Shown here one piece after another: positions 1 through 12,478 of a stretch of DNA of 64,000 nt. The notes under the pieces were generated by a model, which did no database searches, was not told the origin of the DNA, and saw nothing but the letters and a program-made list of their open reading frames with translations. The position numbers and the translations under genes were made by a program. This DNA comes from Ficedula albicollis (taxonomy: Eukaryota > Chordata > Aves > Passeriformes > Muscicapidae). How positions within the stretch are numbered: the first letter of the stretch is position 1; each line of letters starts with the position of its first letter. The stretch spans positions 72,316,513 through 72,380,512 of the forward strand of contig NC_021672.1 in the NCBI RefSeq assembly GCF_000247815.1, written 5' to 3'.

Positions 1-257
1 TATATTATTCTTCAGCAGATTTCATAAAACATTAAAAGAAGCCTCTTCCAACACTAAAAATAGCATTCTCCTTTAAAATAACTGCTTTAGAATTTAGCCC
101 TACAAAGGAGGTCACTTTTTCCTCTCGTGTTACCACGAGCATCATCCCACCTTCGGGGGGAGCCCAGACCCCACGCTGCAGCTGCAGGGGCTCGGGGAGA
201 AGCAGCTCTAGCCACAAACACCAGAGGTTTATGTCCAAAAAGAAGACAGATGAGTCC
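1..257. repeat. Direct repeat, first copy (second at 1501-1757)
   Basis: The first 257 bases recur at 1501-1757 with one visible mismatch (position 97). The right end (about 183-257) matches the U5-like end of the LTR-like element on the minus strand. The rest of the LTR is missing from this copy. Confidence 0.85.
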
Positions 258-929
258 ACTAGCCCTGATTAGGAGTTAAAATAACTGGATATAATGAGCC
301 ATGACTGACCACTTGGTGCAGAAAAGAATTGGAGGAGGAGTCTTGGTACATAAGGTGTGCAAGTGCCAGGAGAACAATAACTGGAGGTGCTGGAAAACTC
401 TGTGGTGGAAGTGGGGACTGCTCTTGCTGCCAGGCTGTGCTGACATTGATCTAGCTTTGCAATAAAATACTACAATAAAACAGACTGTGGGGGAAAAATG
501 ACTACACCCATGCAGATATCCAAAATTATGAGGACACGAGGTGTAAGAGCATGTCTTAGTGCTGAGCCACTGCCCAGAGCCTGCCACAGGTCAGAGTCCC
601 CCAGCTGAGGCCACACTGACTCACTGGAGTATTGTATGAAGGGTTATGCATTCACTGTTATACATTGTGAGTATTTTCAGCTATCATTCTGTCATTTGTC
701 ATCCATAGCTCATATGTACCAAGACTCCTTCAGTGCACAGGTCACATTCTCTCTGCCAGGCTTTTCCTTCATTGGAGCACTTGGTGAATCCAGTTTAGCA
801 CTATCACGTTGCCCGGTGTTCCCTTACCCCATGACACATGCAAAAAGAACTTGGCCTCTGTATGTGATTAAAAAGAAAGAAGCTTTTGTTAATGAGGTGT
901 GAACAAAACTTGTGCTTTTGGTTTGAGTG

Positions 930-1600
930 TTAGGTTATGAGAGACAGGACAATGGACCTTGGATACATTACAGCAAATGCAAACCTTCTGCCCAAAATCC
1001 TTTCTAAAAGACATGGGCATCTCTCAGTCAAGAAGCCATTGGGGGAAAAACCCCAGATTAGGATGGCAGCAGGTCCGTCACGCAAACAGCTTGGCTTTAG
1101 TACTGTACTCCTAGTATCACAATCTGTCTGTTGATTTTACTGTCCTTCAAACCAAAGCCCGAGAATCTGAGCATGCTCAGAGCAGATTTACGGATAAGGA
1201 ATCCAGGGAGGGGAAAAAAAGTAAAAGGCAAACACTGTTACATAACTATATTGTGATGTTAACTGAAACGTCACATCCTGCTGGGGATGGCTGATGGTGC
1301 TGACAAAAACCAGGAGGCTTACTGAGACAAACTGTTGTCTCCTTACTGTTGTAAGCAGGGGGAAAAAAGAGCTACAATGCAGCTAGGCATCTGCTGTGGG
1401 AAAGGCACAGAGAGAAAAATGCACTATTATATCGGCAGCTGATGCTCGCACCTGTATAAATTCTCCAAGCACGAGCATGCAGCAAAGTTTCAACATAACA
1501 TATATTATTCTTCAGCAGATTTCATAAAACATTAAAAGAAGCCTCTTCCAACACTAAAAATAGCATTCTCCTTTAAAATAACTGCTTTAGAATTTAACCC
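930..1600. repeat. Dispersed repeat, copy 1 (related to 13900-14400 and 15400-16110)
   Basis: Shared landmarks include ccttctgcccaaaatc, gatggtgctgaca, catctgctgtggga and ttctccaagcac, in the same order as the other copies. It may be an old LTR family or a segment duplicated with the AKR genes. Confidence 0.5.
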
Positions 1601-1757
1601 TACAAAGGAGGTCACTTTTTCCTCTCGTGTTACCACGAGCATCATCCCACCTTCGGGGGGAGCCCAGACCCCACGCTGCAGCTGCAGGGGCTCGGGGAGA
1701 AGCAGCTCTAGCCACAAACACCAGAGGTTTATGTCCAAAAAGAAGACAGATGAGTCC
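1501..1757. repeat. Direct repeat, second copy
   Basis: It is nearly identical to 1-257, exactly 1500 bp apart, and here it continues into the full LTR-like element. The near identity implies a recent duplication or conversion. Confidence 0.85.
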
Positions 1758-2165
1758 TTTTTGCTTTATTCGAATAAAGGGAGAGGCCATAGGGCATTCC
1801 CCTGGGGTCTCTCGAATTTTTGGAGGACGAAGCCTCCCTTTTTATCCCAATTTCCTGGCAGCATTTCCCTCTCTCTTTCCCCATGGGCTTGAGAGGAACA
1901 GACTTCCAGCAACGCCTGATACCTGAGATTCCCTTCTAATGTATAACTCTCCTTTTTAATTTTTAATTCCTATAGAATTCCTATAGAATTCCTAGTTTTT
2001 CCCCATTGCTTCTTTCATCTTTCAACATCCAATTTCACTTATCGGCAGGCCTACAGTTTGTTTGTAAAGGCAAACATTTTTTTATTTCCATTCACCAATC
2101 AGTGGAATCCATCCCATGGTTTCTTTTATCTCGACGCACAGCTCAGTAAAGACAAATCCGTCGTT
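1722..2165 (-). mobile_element. LTR-like element (endogenous retrovirus type) upstream of gene A
   Basis: The segment is similar, in inverted orientation, to 57215-57672. Shared landmarks are the U3-side CCAAT box, a TATA-like AT tract, and an AATAAA inside the palindrome ctttattcgaataaag, followed by a U5-like end near ggtgtttgtggct. No viral coding sequence was seen. It ends only about 100 bp before gene A. Confidence 0.6.
2095..2099 (+). promoter_or_regulatory. AKR1B: CCAAT box inside LTR-like sequence upstream of gene A
   Basis: CCAAT lies about 170 bp before the gene A start codon. The same box is present, inverted, in the related LTR-like copy at 57301-57305, so it was brought in by the element. 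It is a candidate promoter component. Confidence 0.4.
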
Positions 2166-2216
2166 GCTCTCCCGGGGCTGTGGCTGTCCCGGGATGGGGC
2201 GGGCACGGCTCTGCCT

Positions 2217-2226
2217 CCTTAAAGGG
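2217..2226 (+). promoter_or_regulatory. AKR1B: TATA-like TTAAAGG box of gene A
   Basis: CCTTAAAGGG lies about 50 bp before the ATG. Gene C has TTTTAAAGG at nearly the same distance, which suggests a shared non-canonical TATA element. No transcript data are available. Confidence 0.4.
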
Positions 2227-2267
2227 CCGTGCGGGCGGTGCCAGCGGGCAGCACTCCGCCTGCAGCC

Positions 2268-5200
2268 ATGGCCACCTGCGTGCAGCTCTACACCGGGGCC
2301 AGGATGCCCGTCGTGGGGCTGGGCACATGGAAGGTACCGGGGGAAGGGAGCGGGGACAGCGCCCGCTCGCTCTCAGACTCTCGGAGGGGCTGGGTCCGCG
2401 CCCGGAGGGGTCCGGAGCGCTCGGGGATGGGCAGGGAGCGGGGACAGCTCGGTGTCACATCCCCCCCTGCCATCCCCGCCGCCCGTGCCCCCCCTGCCAT
2501 CCCCGCCGTCGGTGACATGTCCCCCCCTGCCATCCCCGCCATCGGTGACATGTTCCCCCTCTGCCATCCCCGCCATCCCGCCAGGATGCCGCCGAGGATG
2601 CTCTATGCCCCCGGCGGTCTCCGCTGCTTTTGAAGCCGCTTTCCCTGCTGTGCCCTCCGTCCCTGCCGTCCCCCTCGTGTCGCCGGGCAGAGGTGACCCG
2701 TGGGTGTCCCCAGCCTGTGGGAGGGGCGGCTCCGTCCCTCCCTTGCCCGCCCGGGATGCTCGGATCCCATCCCTCCTCCATCCCCTGATACCCCGACATC
2801 CCATCCCTCCTCCATCCCCTGATACCCCGACATCCCATCCCTCCTCCATCCCCTGATACCCCGACATCCCATCCCTCCTCCATCCCCTGATACCCCGACA
2901 TCCCATCCCTCCTCCATCCCCTGATACCCCGACATCCCATCCCTCCTCCATCCCCTGATACCCCGACATCCCATCCCTCCTCCATCCCCTGATACCCCGA
3001 CATCCCATCCCTCCTCCATCCCCTGATACCCCGACATCCCATCCCTCCTCCATCCCCTGATACCCCGACATCCCATCCCTCCTCCATCCCCTGATACCCC
3101 GACATCCCATCCCTCCTCCATCCCCTGATACCCCGACATCCCATCCCTCCTCCATCCCCTGATACCCCGACATCCCATCCCTCCTCCATCCCCTGATACC
3201 CCGACATCCCATCCCTCCTCCATCCCCTGATACCCCGACATCCCATCCCTCCTCCATCCCCTGATACCCCGACATCCCATCCCTCCTCCATCCCCTGATA
3301 CCCCGACATCCCATCCCTCCTCCATCCCCTGATACCCCGACATCCCATCCCTCCTCCATCCCCTGATACCCCGACATCCCATCCCTCCTCCATCCCCTGA
3401 TACCCCGACATCCCATCCCTCCTCCATCCCCTGATACCCCGACATCCCATCCCTCCTCCATCCCCTGATACCCCGACATCCCATCCCTCCTCCATCCCCT
3501 GATACCCCGACATCCCATCCCTCCTCCATCCCCTGATACCCCGACATCCCATCCCTCCTCCATCCCCTGATACCCCGACATCCCACCCCTCCTCCATCCC
3601 CTGATACCCCGACATCCCATCCCTCCTCCATCCCCTGCTATCCCGCGGCTCCCCGCTCCCCTCTCCTGCCCCTTCCCGAGCCACTGCACTGAGCGCTTCC
3701 CTGCTCCTTCCGTGCTGAGTAACTCTAATCTGGGCGAGGTCCTCGGGAATCATCTGGTCACAGGGTGTGGCTTTAGAAAACCATCCGTGCGTTTCGAGCA
3801 AGTTCTGACAAAGAGGTTTGCACTCTTGTTACGATGACTACAAAACCACTGATCTATACAATTTCTGGATTTTTGTGGACAAGATATGCCAACATCTCTT
3901 TGTGCACAGCTCTCACGAGCCCTTTCAGGGTATAGGAACACAAAGAATTGCACACCTCCTCTGTCCCTGAAGGAAGCAGCTGACATAATGTTCAAATTAC
4001 AGGTGGGATGTGCCCCAGGACAAGGATCTAGGATGTGCCTAGATCACAGTACAACGCTCCAAAGTGATGTGGATGACTAAGGTGTAGATCACTACCCTCC
4101 ACATAGAGCTAGAATTCTCCTAGCTGGGCCATTTGACTTTCACAGATACAGCACTGGGAAGTGAGGAATGTTGAGCAAGAGGCTCTGCAGAGCTCCCTGG
4201 CACAAAACTCAGTTCCTGGTCTGTCTCTGGCAGTGTTGGGGGCTTTGCTCTGCCTGGCTGTTGGCTGAGCCTGCTGGGTCTGGGGCTATGGATAAATGGC
4301 TGGAGGCTGGCTTCAAACCCAGCAGCCTGCATCTGTAAGATGCAGAGAGCTTTAAGAACATGGCATGGAAAAACTCTACTTAAAACCCCATTGTATGTGT
4401 TTCTTTAGTTGCTAGATAACTGGGAAATGGCCTGTATGCCTTGATTTGGGATCTGAACCTTCTTTTTCCAGTCTGAAGCAGGGCAAGCAAAGGCTGCAGT
4501 GATGGCTGCCATCGATGCTGGGTACCGCCACGTGGACTGTGCCTATGCATACCACAATGAGAATGAGATTGGGGAAGGGATCCAGCAGAAAATCAAGGAA
4601 GGGGCTGTGAAAAGAGAAGATCTCTTTGTCGTCAGCAAGGTAAGGTGACCTAGGGTCCAGGGGAAAGCTGTGTGCCAATGTCTGCATAGAGGGAAATTCA
4701 GAGCAGTGGGAGAGGCTGTGTGCTATAGTGTGGAGTAATTAGGAGAATAGTTCAGACCCATACAGCTAGAAACTTCTTTTTGGCATTGTATTTTGTAGAG
4801 CATTATTTAAGATACGTTTCACATTCTCCATTTTCATGGGACTGTTCAAAATAACGTGCTAAGTGGAAATGGTCCCAGAAAGTGTGCTAACTTTTTTCCC
4901 TTCTTCAGGAAAGAGCTTTAACCCAGGAGGTCACAATCTGCCTTTTTTTTTTTTTTTTTTTTCGGTCACAATCTGCCTTTTTTTTTTTTCTCTAGCTGTG
5001 GTCCACTTTTCATGAGAAGTCTCTGGTGAAGGGAGCCTGCCAGAAGACTCTTGCCAACCTGAAATTGGATTACCTGGATCTCTACCTCATGCACTGGCCT
5101 ATGGGGTTCAAGGTACAGCAGCAGCAGTGCCCTTGGTTTTCTCTGCTGGGAGAGCTCCTCAGAAGTGCCAGGAGCACTTGCAGCACCACTGCTGCTCCAG

Positions 5201-8200
5201 GAAGAGCCTGTGCCTGCTGTGCCAGCACTGCTCTGGAGCTGCCAACCTGTCCTGCTCTCTGCTCTCTGCCTGCACTGCGTACTCTGCCCTCCTGATAATG
5301 GGGAGACAGACCCAGCACCAAGGTCATGCCTCTGGCTGCAAGACTGACTCATGCTGCTTAACTTTGGGCTGGATTATCTATCTTTTCCTGCTTTGAGGGA
5401 AGGAAGGCTGTACTTGGCTGCCTGACAGAAATTCTTTCCTCTGCGCGTTACAGAATCACAGAACAAGAGAATGTTTCTGTCTTCCATTTCTCACTGTAAT
5501 CAGTGAGTCCTTAATACAGTACAGATTGAGCTGAGCTTTGCTGTAGGAGCCTTAAAGTTGTTCCACAGACCTTGGATTTCAAAAGGTGAGTCTTTCTGAC
5601 ATCCATGTCAGAAGTGCATGAAATACATCTCATTCTTCATGTACTCCAAAGGAGCTGATGGCTCAGTCTGTGTCTTGTCTTGGCTTTTTCTTTCTGCTGC
5701 AGACAGGTTAAGACCCCCATCCTATCTGTTGCTTTTGAGCTTGTCAACTGTTTGTCACACTGGCAAAGCTGTCATGGTTAGTTTTATGTGAACACAGAGT
5801 TTGAGTAAAAGTGTCATGGCATAATACTCTGCCATCTGCACGCTGGATGTGGAGCAATGTGGGGATGTGGAGTTCTATTTCTGGATTTGTACATCCAGGG
5901 TGTTCTGATTTGCCACCAACTTAAACTGAGGCTCCCCTCACAGGACACCTGTGTGTTTACATAGTGCCTGGTTCAGCAGATATGGCTTAGCCTAAACCTG
6001 ACTTAAATGTTCCTGGGACTTTAACAGGTCCTTAAAAAAAACCAAAACCAACAGAACAAACACAGCTCCCTCTTAAAGGAATAATAGAGGAGTACAGGAA
6101 GCTTGATTGTTCCACAATTGCTGTGACTTGTTTATTTCTATGTGTTTTAGTGAGTCACCACTTTGCTTGGTCTAGGAGACACACGTGAATTCCTACTAGG
6201 AATGATTCCTGATCATTCCTACTGGGAATGATTGCTGGCAAAATTGCCAGAAACAATGGAGACAAATATTAGTATTTTCTGTACATGGTCTTCAGTTGTC
6301 TTGGTATTAACTTGCCAATAAAAAGAATGTTTCAATCTGTTTTTTTTTTTTTTTCACTGACAGGCAGGAGACGAGCTGTTTCCTGCAGATGACAAAGGCA
6401 TGGCTATCCCCAGCAACACAGATTTTCTAGATACATGGGAGGTGAGTTCAGCCACGGTGGGAAGTCATGTTAGCTATTACTGGAAGTCTTGTCCACGCTT
6501 TCATTATCTTCAGCAGCCCCAAAGTTCTTATGTTTATTGCACCATATACAATATATTTTCAAAACATACATGCTCAGTCAAGCTGATAATCTTTAGTGAA
6601 GCTGTAAGCCAGACAGCTTGACCATAACAGAAACAGAACTGTCCTCACCACTGTTCTTAAACTGTTGAAATAAATTAGGTTGTGATCATACCCACAGCCT
6701 GCACTACAGCCCTCTGGTGCTGGCTCAAGAACATGTCATTGGTTATCCTTATTTGCCATGTGAAAATAACTGAGTGAATTTCTGCCAGCTCAACAAAGGA
6801 GCCCTTGTGTTTGGGTGAGATGGAAGACACGGCACAAATACACCAGTCCGCACTTTCCCCCAAGGGACAATCTTTGCAGCTCCAAACAATTGTCTTTCCT
6901 TGCCCATGAAGGGAAATAAAGCCACACAAGGAATAAAATATATACAATATATAATATATACTGGTGCTTCTCTCTGCCAGGCCATGGAAGAGCTGGTGGA
7001 CTGTGGACTGGTAAAAGCCATTGGTGTCTCCAACTTCAACCATGAGCAGATTGAAAGAATCTTGAACAAGCCAGGACTGAAGTACAAACCTGCAAATAAT
7101 CAGGTAAGCTGCCAAGTGACTGGTTTTGTGGGATTATAAAGACCCAACTACAGTTGAATGAGGAGATGCAAAAAGGAAGAACAAAGCAAACACAGCACAA
7201 TTATGCTGTGTGATTATTTCTGAGTACACATAAAGATGTTGTAGATCTGTGTCCTGATAGGGAATGAAGTTGTGGTACACAAATTGCATCAAAAACTTCT
7301 TAAAATGCTTGTTCTGTTATTAGTAATGGCATCAATCTGTTATTAATAGCAGATAAGTGTTCACACAACATGTGGTTTTTTCTCACACAGGAATCCACAC
7401 TTCAGTCACCCAGTGGGAAAGGGAGGTCAGTTTAAACTTCTATACAGAAGCAGTGCATTTACTTACACACTAGTGACTTCTTGGTATCTACCCTGATTTA
7501 TGTAAAATAAAGTGTTTTTATACACATATACTTTTAAAAAAAAACACCTAGTCTTTGCATACAGCAGCCACTGCCCTTTTGTGTGAAGGAGCTGCAGAAA
7601 TTTATGCCTTAAGGAGTCTTGGACAGACTCAGACATCTCTTACAGTTCTAAATTCAGTACTTCTTGCATATTCACTAAGACTACCAAGTTCCCTGCGTCT
7701 CCAGAGCCTGCCAATCCTTCCTCTGCATGTAGTTGCAAAAAAGAGCATGCTGAAAGGAAAAAATGCATCTTTGTCCAAACCTATAGCACATGAGTAAGGG
7801 GCACCAATTCATAAAAAAGGGAGCTTTTATGTCTAGAACAGACAGAGGGGAAGAAGAGAGCAGATGCAGCATGTCCTTCTCATCCCACTCCACATCATTG
7901 CTGAATATATGAGGCATTGGGGTTTTCAGTATTTGCTAAGCTACTGCTTAGAAATCTGACAAGGACCTCAGAACATGCCAAAGAACCCAGAGGTGAGCCT
8001 TATGAAATGTTGTTTCCCTAGAGCTACAAGAGATCTCACTGTAGAAGCAGGTAAAAAAATACAGCTGAATAATACTTTGCAAAGACAAGAACAAATAGCA
8101 GCCTTTAATGCACAGGGAAATAATCCCTGCAGTGAGTCGCAGCTGTATTCCATCAATCTCTGTACTCTTCTGCTGGCAGATCGAATGCAATCCGTACCTG

Positions 8201-10334
8201 ACCCAGGAGAAGTTGGTGAACTACTGCCAATCCAAAGGGATTGCTGTGACAGCCTACAGCCCCCTTGGCTCCCCTGACAGGTCATGGTAAGGCTGCTTTG
8301 CAATTTGTGAGGGTGGCATGGATAACACTTGGAGCACTGAGACGCTATTAGACATTGATCTCAAACCAGATTTCTGGTGTTCTCTCTCCTCTGTGTAGGG
8401 CTAAGCCAGAGGATCCTTCCCTTCTGGATGACCCCAAGATCAAGGAGATTGCAGCCAAGTACAACAAATCCACAGCCCAGGTACATGGATGCCAGACTGT
8501 AGGTAGCCCTTGCTGTACCACAGGAGAGCTAATAACACTGCAGAGAACAGGCTGGCTCTGTTCCCAGTCACCTCTGGTGAGAGGCAGCAGTGCAGGGTCT
8601 GTTTTCTGTGTGGCCTGCAAGTCACACCTTCAAGTGTCCTCTGAATGTCATCATGAAATCTTTTCTTGACTCGTCTTCAAATGCTGGAGTGTTTTGGTCT
8701 TCATCTCAAGTCCTCTTGCAGAGAATGAAATCTTGATAGAAGAGCAGAAGACCTGACTGGCCCAAAACTGGATGGGAAAGGAGTGAGGCTCCACCACTTC
8801 CCTCTCTCCTCTTCAGGCAGGGACCAGAATGATTGGAAGCAGGGATAACAGATGTTGGAAGAGGATGTGCTTCTTCCAGAGCAAGAGGAATGATTCAAAT
8901 GTCTGCTCTTGCAGGTTCTCCTTCGCTTCCAGATCGAGAGAAATGTGATTGTGATTCCCAAATCTGCCTCCCCACAGCGCATTGCAGACAACTTCAAGGT
9001 GAGGGATCAGGAGTGAGCTGGGTGCTGCCCTTCAGGGATAGCTTGGCTTCTCCCTGTGCAGCAAGGGAGAAGATCCTTTATCATTCTTCCCAGCTCCTGC
9101 TCAGGCAAGAGCACCAGGCTTTTTGCCTTGTTTACACACTCTTTGAGATGCTCACACTCTTTGAGACGCTCATCTTTTTTTCATGCTTTATTTTAGCTTT
9201 ATATTAACAGAGCCGCAGAAATGAAACTGTCTCGTGGTGACAGCAGCAAACAGCTGCTAAACACAGCTCAGTCTTGACATCTTTTCATAATTTGTACACA
9301 AAGGCTCTTCTAACTTTCTAACTTCCAACTTTTTAAGGGCTAACCTTGAGGTTACAGTTGGAGAGCAGGAATGAACCAAGCCTTTTTTTAGTATGCTGAT
9401 AATTCTAGCAGTCACTTTACATGGTGTCTTGTATTCTGTAGACTGGAGATGAATTGCCACATGGTTTTTCACTGGCACTTGAGTGTAGCAGTACACCACA
9501 GAAGGCTTATGTAGAGCAAGCAGTGTGAAGAAAACAGCTGTGGTGTTCACAAACCATTTTGCTCTATTGTTAATTCAGTGGTCTTTGACTGCAACTGGTC
9601 ATTGGGATTTCACAGATTAAATGAAAAATGGAAATCTTGTAGATGTGCCTTTGGAATAGGACAGAAAGATGAATCTCTCACAAGTGGCAGATGCAAGAGC
9701 CTGCCAAGTATCCTGCAACAGCTGGCATGTGTAACTGCAACTTTGGATGAATTTTTCTATTCCCTCTGCCAATGCATTCTTGGTGATACAGACAGAGAGA
9801 TGCCTTTTTCATGAAGCAGTCATGTCTTCGAACCAGCTACCCTGCCTTGCAGACTTACTTGCTCTTTAATTTTGTGGATTTTGCTTACGGCCTCTGGTTT
9901 GTTCAAATGGGTGATTCCCAGCTGTTTCTCTTTTTAGGTGTTTGACTTCAAATTAACTAAAGAGGAGATGGCAACTATTTTCAGCTTTAACAGAAACTGG
10001 AGAGTCTATACAATGAAGATGTAAGTGGTAGCATTCAGTATTTTTCTCCAAACCCATAAATTATGAATACTATATACACAGAGGTTTTACATCTAAATAC
10101 TGCCTAGAATGCCAACAGCCTGAACGACAAAGTAATTGGGATGTTCCAAGTGTACAAAAAACACATACTACAGAGGAAAACAAATCTGGAATGAGCTCAT
10201 GCCTCAGAGTTCAGATCCTACCTTAGTGGCTTCTTTACGCAAAACTAGAAAGGAAAATTATGACTAAACCAAAGTCTTCTATTCACTGCAGGGGCAAAAC
10301 TCACAAGGACTACCCATTCGATGCAGAATACTGA
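2268..10334 (+). CDS. AKR1B: Aldo-keto reductase family 1 member B-like, gene A (complete, 10 exons, 316 aa)
   Basis: Coding exons are 2268-2333, 4472-4639, 4996-5112, 6364-6441, 6981-7103, 8180-8286, 8399-8480, 8915-8998, 9938-10020 and 10292-10334. They total 951 nt, and every junction is GT-AG with phase kept. Exon sizes (66, 168, 117, 78, 123, 107, 82, 84, 83, 43) are those of vertebrate AKR1B genes. The product is a (beta/alpha)8-barrel cytosolic NADPH-dependent reductase of aldehydes and ketones. The tetrad is Asp44, Tyr49, Lys78 and His111 (counting Met as 1). The coenzyme motif [10 protein letters not shown] lies near 261-270, and the clasp pair Lys22/Asp217 is present. The start is the first ATG of exon 1 and gives the family length. 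Oddities are Asn188 where the family has His (IECNPYL), and Tyr299 where human aldose reductase has its reactive Cys298. The C-terminus (FDAEY) is closer to AKR1B10 than to AKR1B1. The subfamily is secure; one-to-one orthology is not. Confidence 0.93.
2768..3640. repeat. 34-bp minisatellite, about 25 copies, in gene A intron 1
   Basis: The unit gataccccgacatcccatc plus ctcctccatcccct repeats at an exact 34-bp step from 2787 to 3603, with almost no variation (one C for T near 3585). Copies share no spacers, so this is not CRISPR. Because 34 is not a multiple of 3, all minus-strand frames stay open and produce spurious long proteins. Confidence 0.95.
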
Positions 10335-10506
10335 AGATGCTCATATCCTGCCCTCCTTCAGAGCTTGGCCTGATATTCTTCCTATCAATGGATCTGACTT
10401 TCTTATTGCATTTCTCCTCCTGCAGCCAGTGAAGCCACAGCATATGTACTCAGTGATCATCTTTTGTTTATTCTTTCTGAAAGATACAGTAAAATTGTTC
10501 CAAAAG

Positions 10507-10512
10507 AATAAA
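10507..10512 (+). terminator. AKR1B: Polyadenylation signal of gene A
   Basis: AATAAA occurs about 170 bp after the gene A stop codon and is the first canonical signal there. Confidence 0.6.
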
Positions 10513-12320
10513 ATGGGGGCTGTAATAATTTTCTGTGATAATTTTAGCAAGGGAGAGACTTTGAACTACACAGTCACATTTTAAATTTACATTGCATCAA
10601 TGCAACAGGCTCAGGAGGATAGTTGGCAGTTACAGGAGAAAAATCTGAGAAATGTGAACTAAAGGCCAGCAGTTTTATCATCCCAGAAGTAACCGAGAAA
10701 GGAGTTTTTCTTACTCAGGGAAAGCCTTCCCTTAGGATAAGACCCAAACCAACTCCATAAGCAGAAAACGCACGGGTGTGCGGTCGGCAGTGTTTTCAGC
10801 CAGGTTTCCTCCTGACGGTGTGGATTTTCCCCGGGCCAGCCCATTCCCCATTTCCCTGCGGGCAGCAGAGGGCAGCCATCCCTCAGCCACCCGGCAGTGC
10901 AGAACATCCCTGATGTCACACAGCCAGGGCACCTGGCTGCTGGCACCGGGAGCTCAGCCCCCTGTCAGCCTCAGGGCCAAATTCTGGCTACAGCTCCATC
11001 CTCCTCCCCGTTCAGCCCAGCCGCCCATCCCACTGCCCTTGGCCCCACAGCCCCAGGAGAGATCAGGAGGTGTTTGCATTTGGGGCTGTGTCACCCTTCT
11101 GCTCCCAGCGCCTGGGCAGGTGACCAAAAACAATTATGAAGTTGCACACTGGGTTTCAAGGCAAAAGAGCAAAACTTTTGTTCAAGAAAACGAGCACCTT
11201 ATGGACTTCTTTCCGAAATTTGCACTGTCAATTCATTAAAATGTCATCCAAGAATGTCTGCTTTGCAGCTTCCTAAAGGAAGCAACCCAGAAGACCTTCT
11301 GTAATCCCCAGGCTGAGGTGAGACTTAGCTCTGCTGAGATCAAACACATATTTTTATTGAACCATAAAGGTACAATGATACTATGATGCAAAAGTTTGGA
11401 GCACTGTCTTTTTAGTGAATACTTTCTCCAGCACGGGCTACCCACTCACCATAGAGCCTTCAGGGGTTTCCTTGTTCAAGCATAACTCATCCACAGTTGC
11501 ACTCACCTTGGAATTAAGTCCTTTCAGCATGGATCTCCCGGGTCTCCAGAAGTATTCCTGAGTCACAGTACTGTGAGCTTAAATTCTGGCATGGGACAGG
11601 CTGTTGGTATCTGTTTCAGTGGTCTCCACACAGGTCACCACTGCCATCCCTTGATACCATCTGCAATTTATGTTCTCTACATTCCCCCCTGCACTCAATT
11701 GAAAGATATATATAAAGATTTGTTTCTCCCTTATTCAAACTCTGTCTTTAACACAATCATCACCTTACTGCATATTCATTATAAACCCCACCCCTTGCCC
11801 CTGCAGACCAGTGTAGTTAACACCTCACCAGTGTGAACATATGACACATATCCCAAACTCAGCCCTTCTCCCACAGACAAAATTATCAGGATCAACACTG
11901 CAACAGTCAACATATTTTCCAACCGCTTCTAAAACACTTTCCAAGCTGAACTCCCAGCTCTAGCCTTGCTTGTGCCACTAATCTGCCCATCTTCTGGCAT
12001 GCACCAAAAAGTACAGTGTGTGTAAGTTACTCCTTGATGTCCCAACAGCTTATCAAATGATACCAGTAGTAACTGTGCTCAGACCTTGGAGCTTTCAGAC
12101 CATGGCATCAGTGATCACCACTTTTTCAGGGTCTCTTCCCCTTTGCCTGCAAACAGAGCTCAGCAGTCCAAACAACTGGGGGGGAGTCTCATCTGTGGGA
12201 TCAGCAGCATCAGATGATTTCTCCCCACAGCCCTTCACTGGTGGATCCTAAAATCTTTCTCCCTTGGGAAGGGCAGCTAGTAGCAGAGAGCCCAAACTTC
12301 CCAGAACTCTGCTCTTACAA

Positions 12321-12478
12321 GGCAAAAACCTGTATCCCACTCGCTTCAGTTTCCCATCACTGACACAGCCACTGCAGGGCCAGTTGCTGCAAGTGCTCTG
12401 GCAAAAACCTGTATCCCACTCCCTTCAGTTTCCCATCACTGACATAGCCACTGCAGGGCCAGTTGCTGCAAGTGCTCA
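12321..12478. repeat. 79-bp tandem duplication
   Basis: Two copies starting ggcaaaaacctgtatcccac at about 12321 and 12400 differ at a few bases. Confidence 0.85.

Noticed and set aside
2768..3640. CRISPR-like regular array
   Set aside because: Units abut with no unique spacers, the genome is vertebrate, and there are no cas genes; it is a minisatellite.
2373..3801. Three overlapping minus-strand frames of 342-448 codons
   Set aside because: They are translations of the 34-bp minisatellite in intron 1 of gene A; the same peptide repeat appears in all three frames because 34 is not a multiple of 3.
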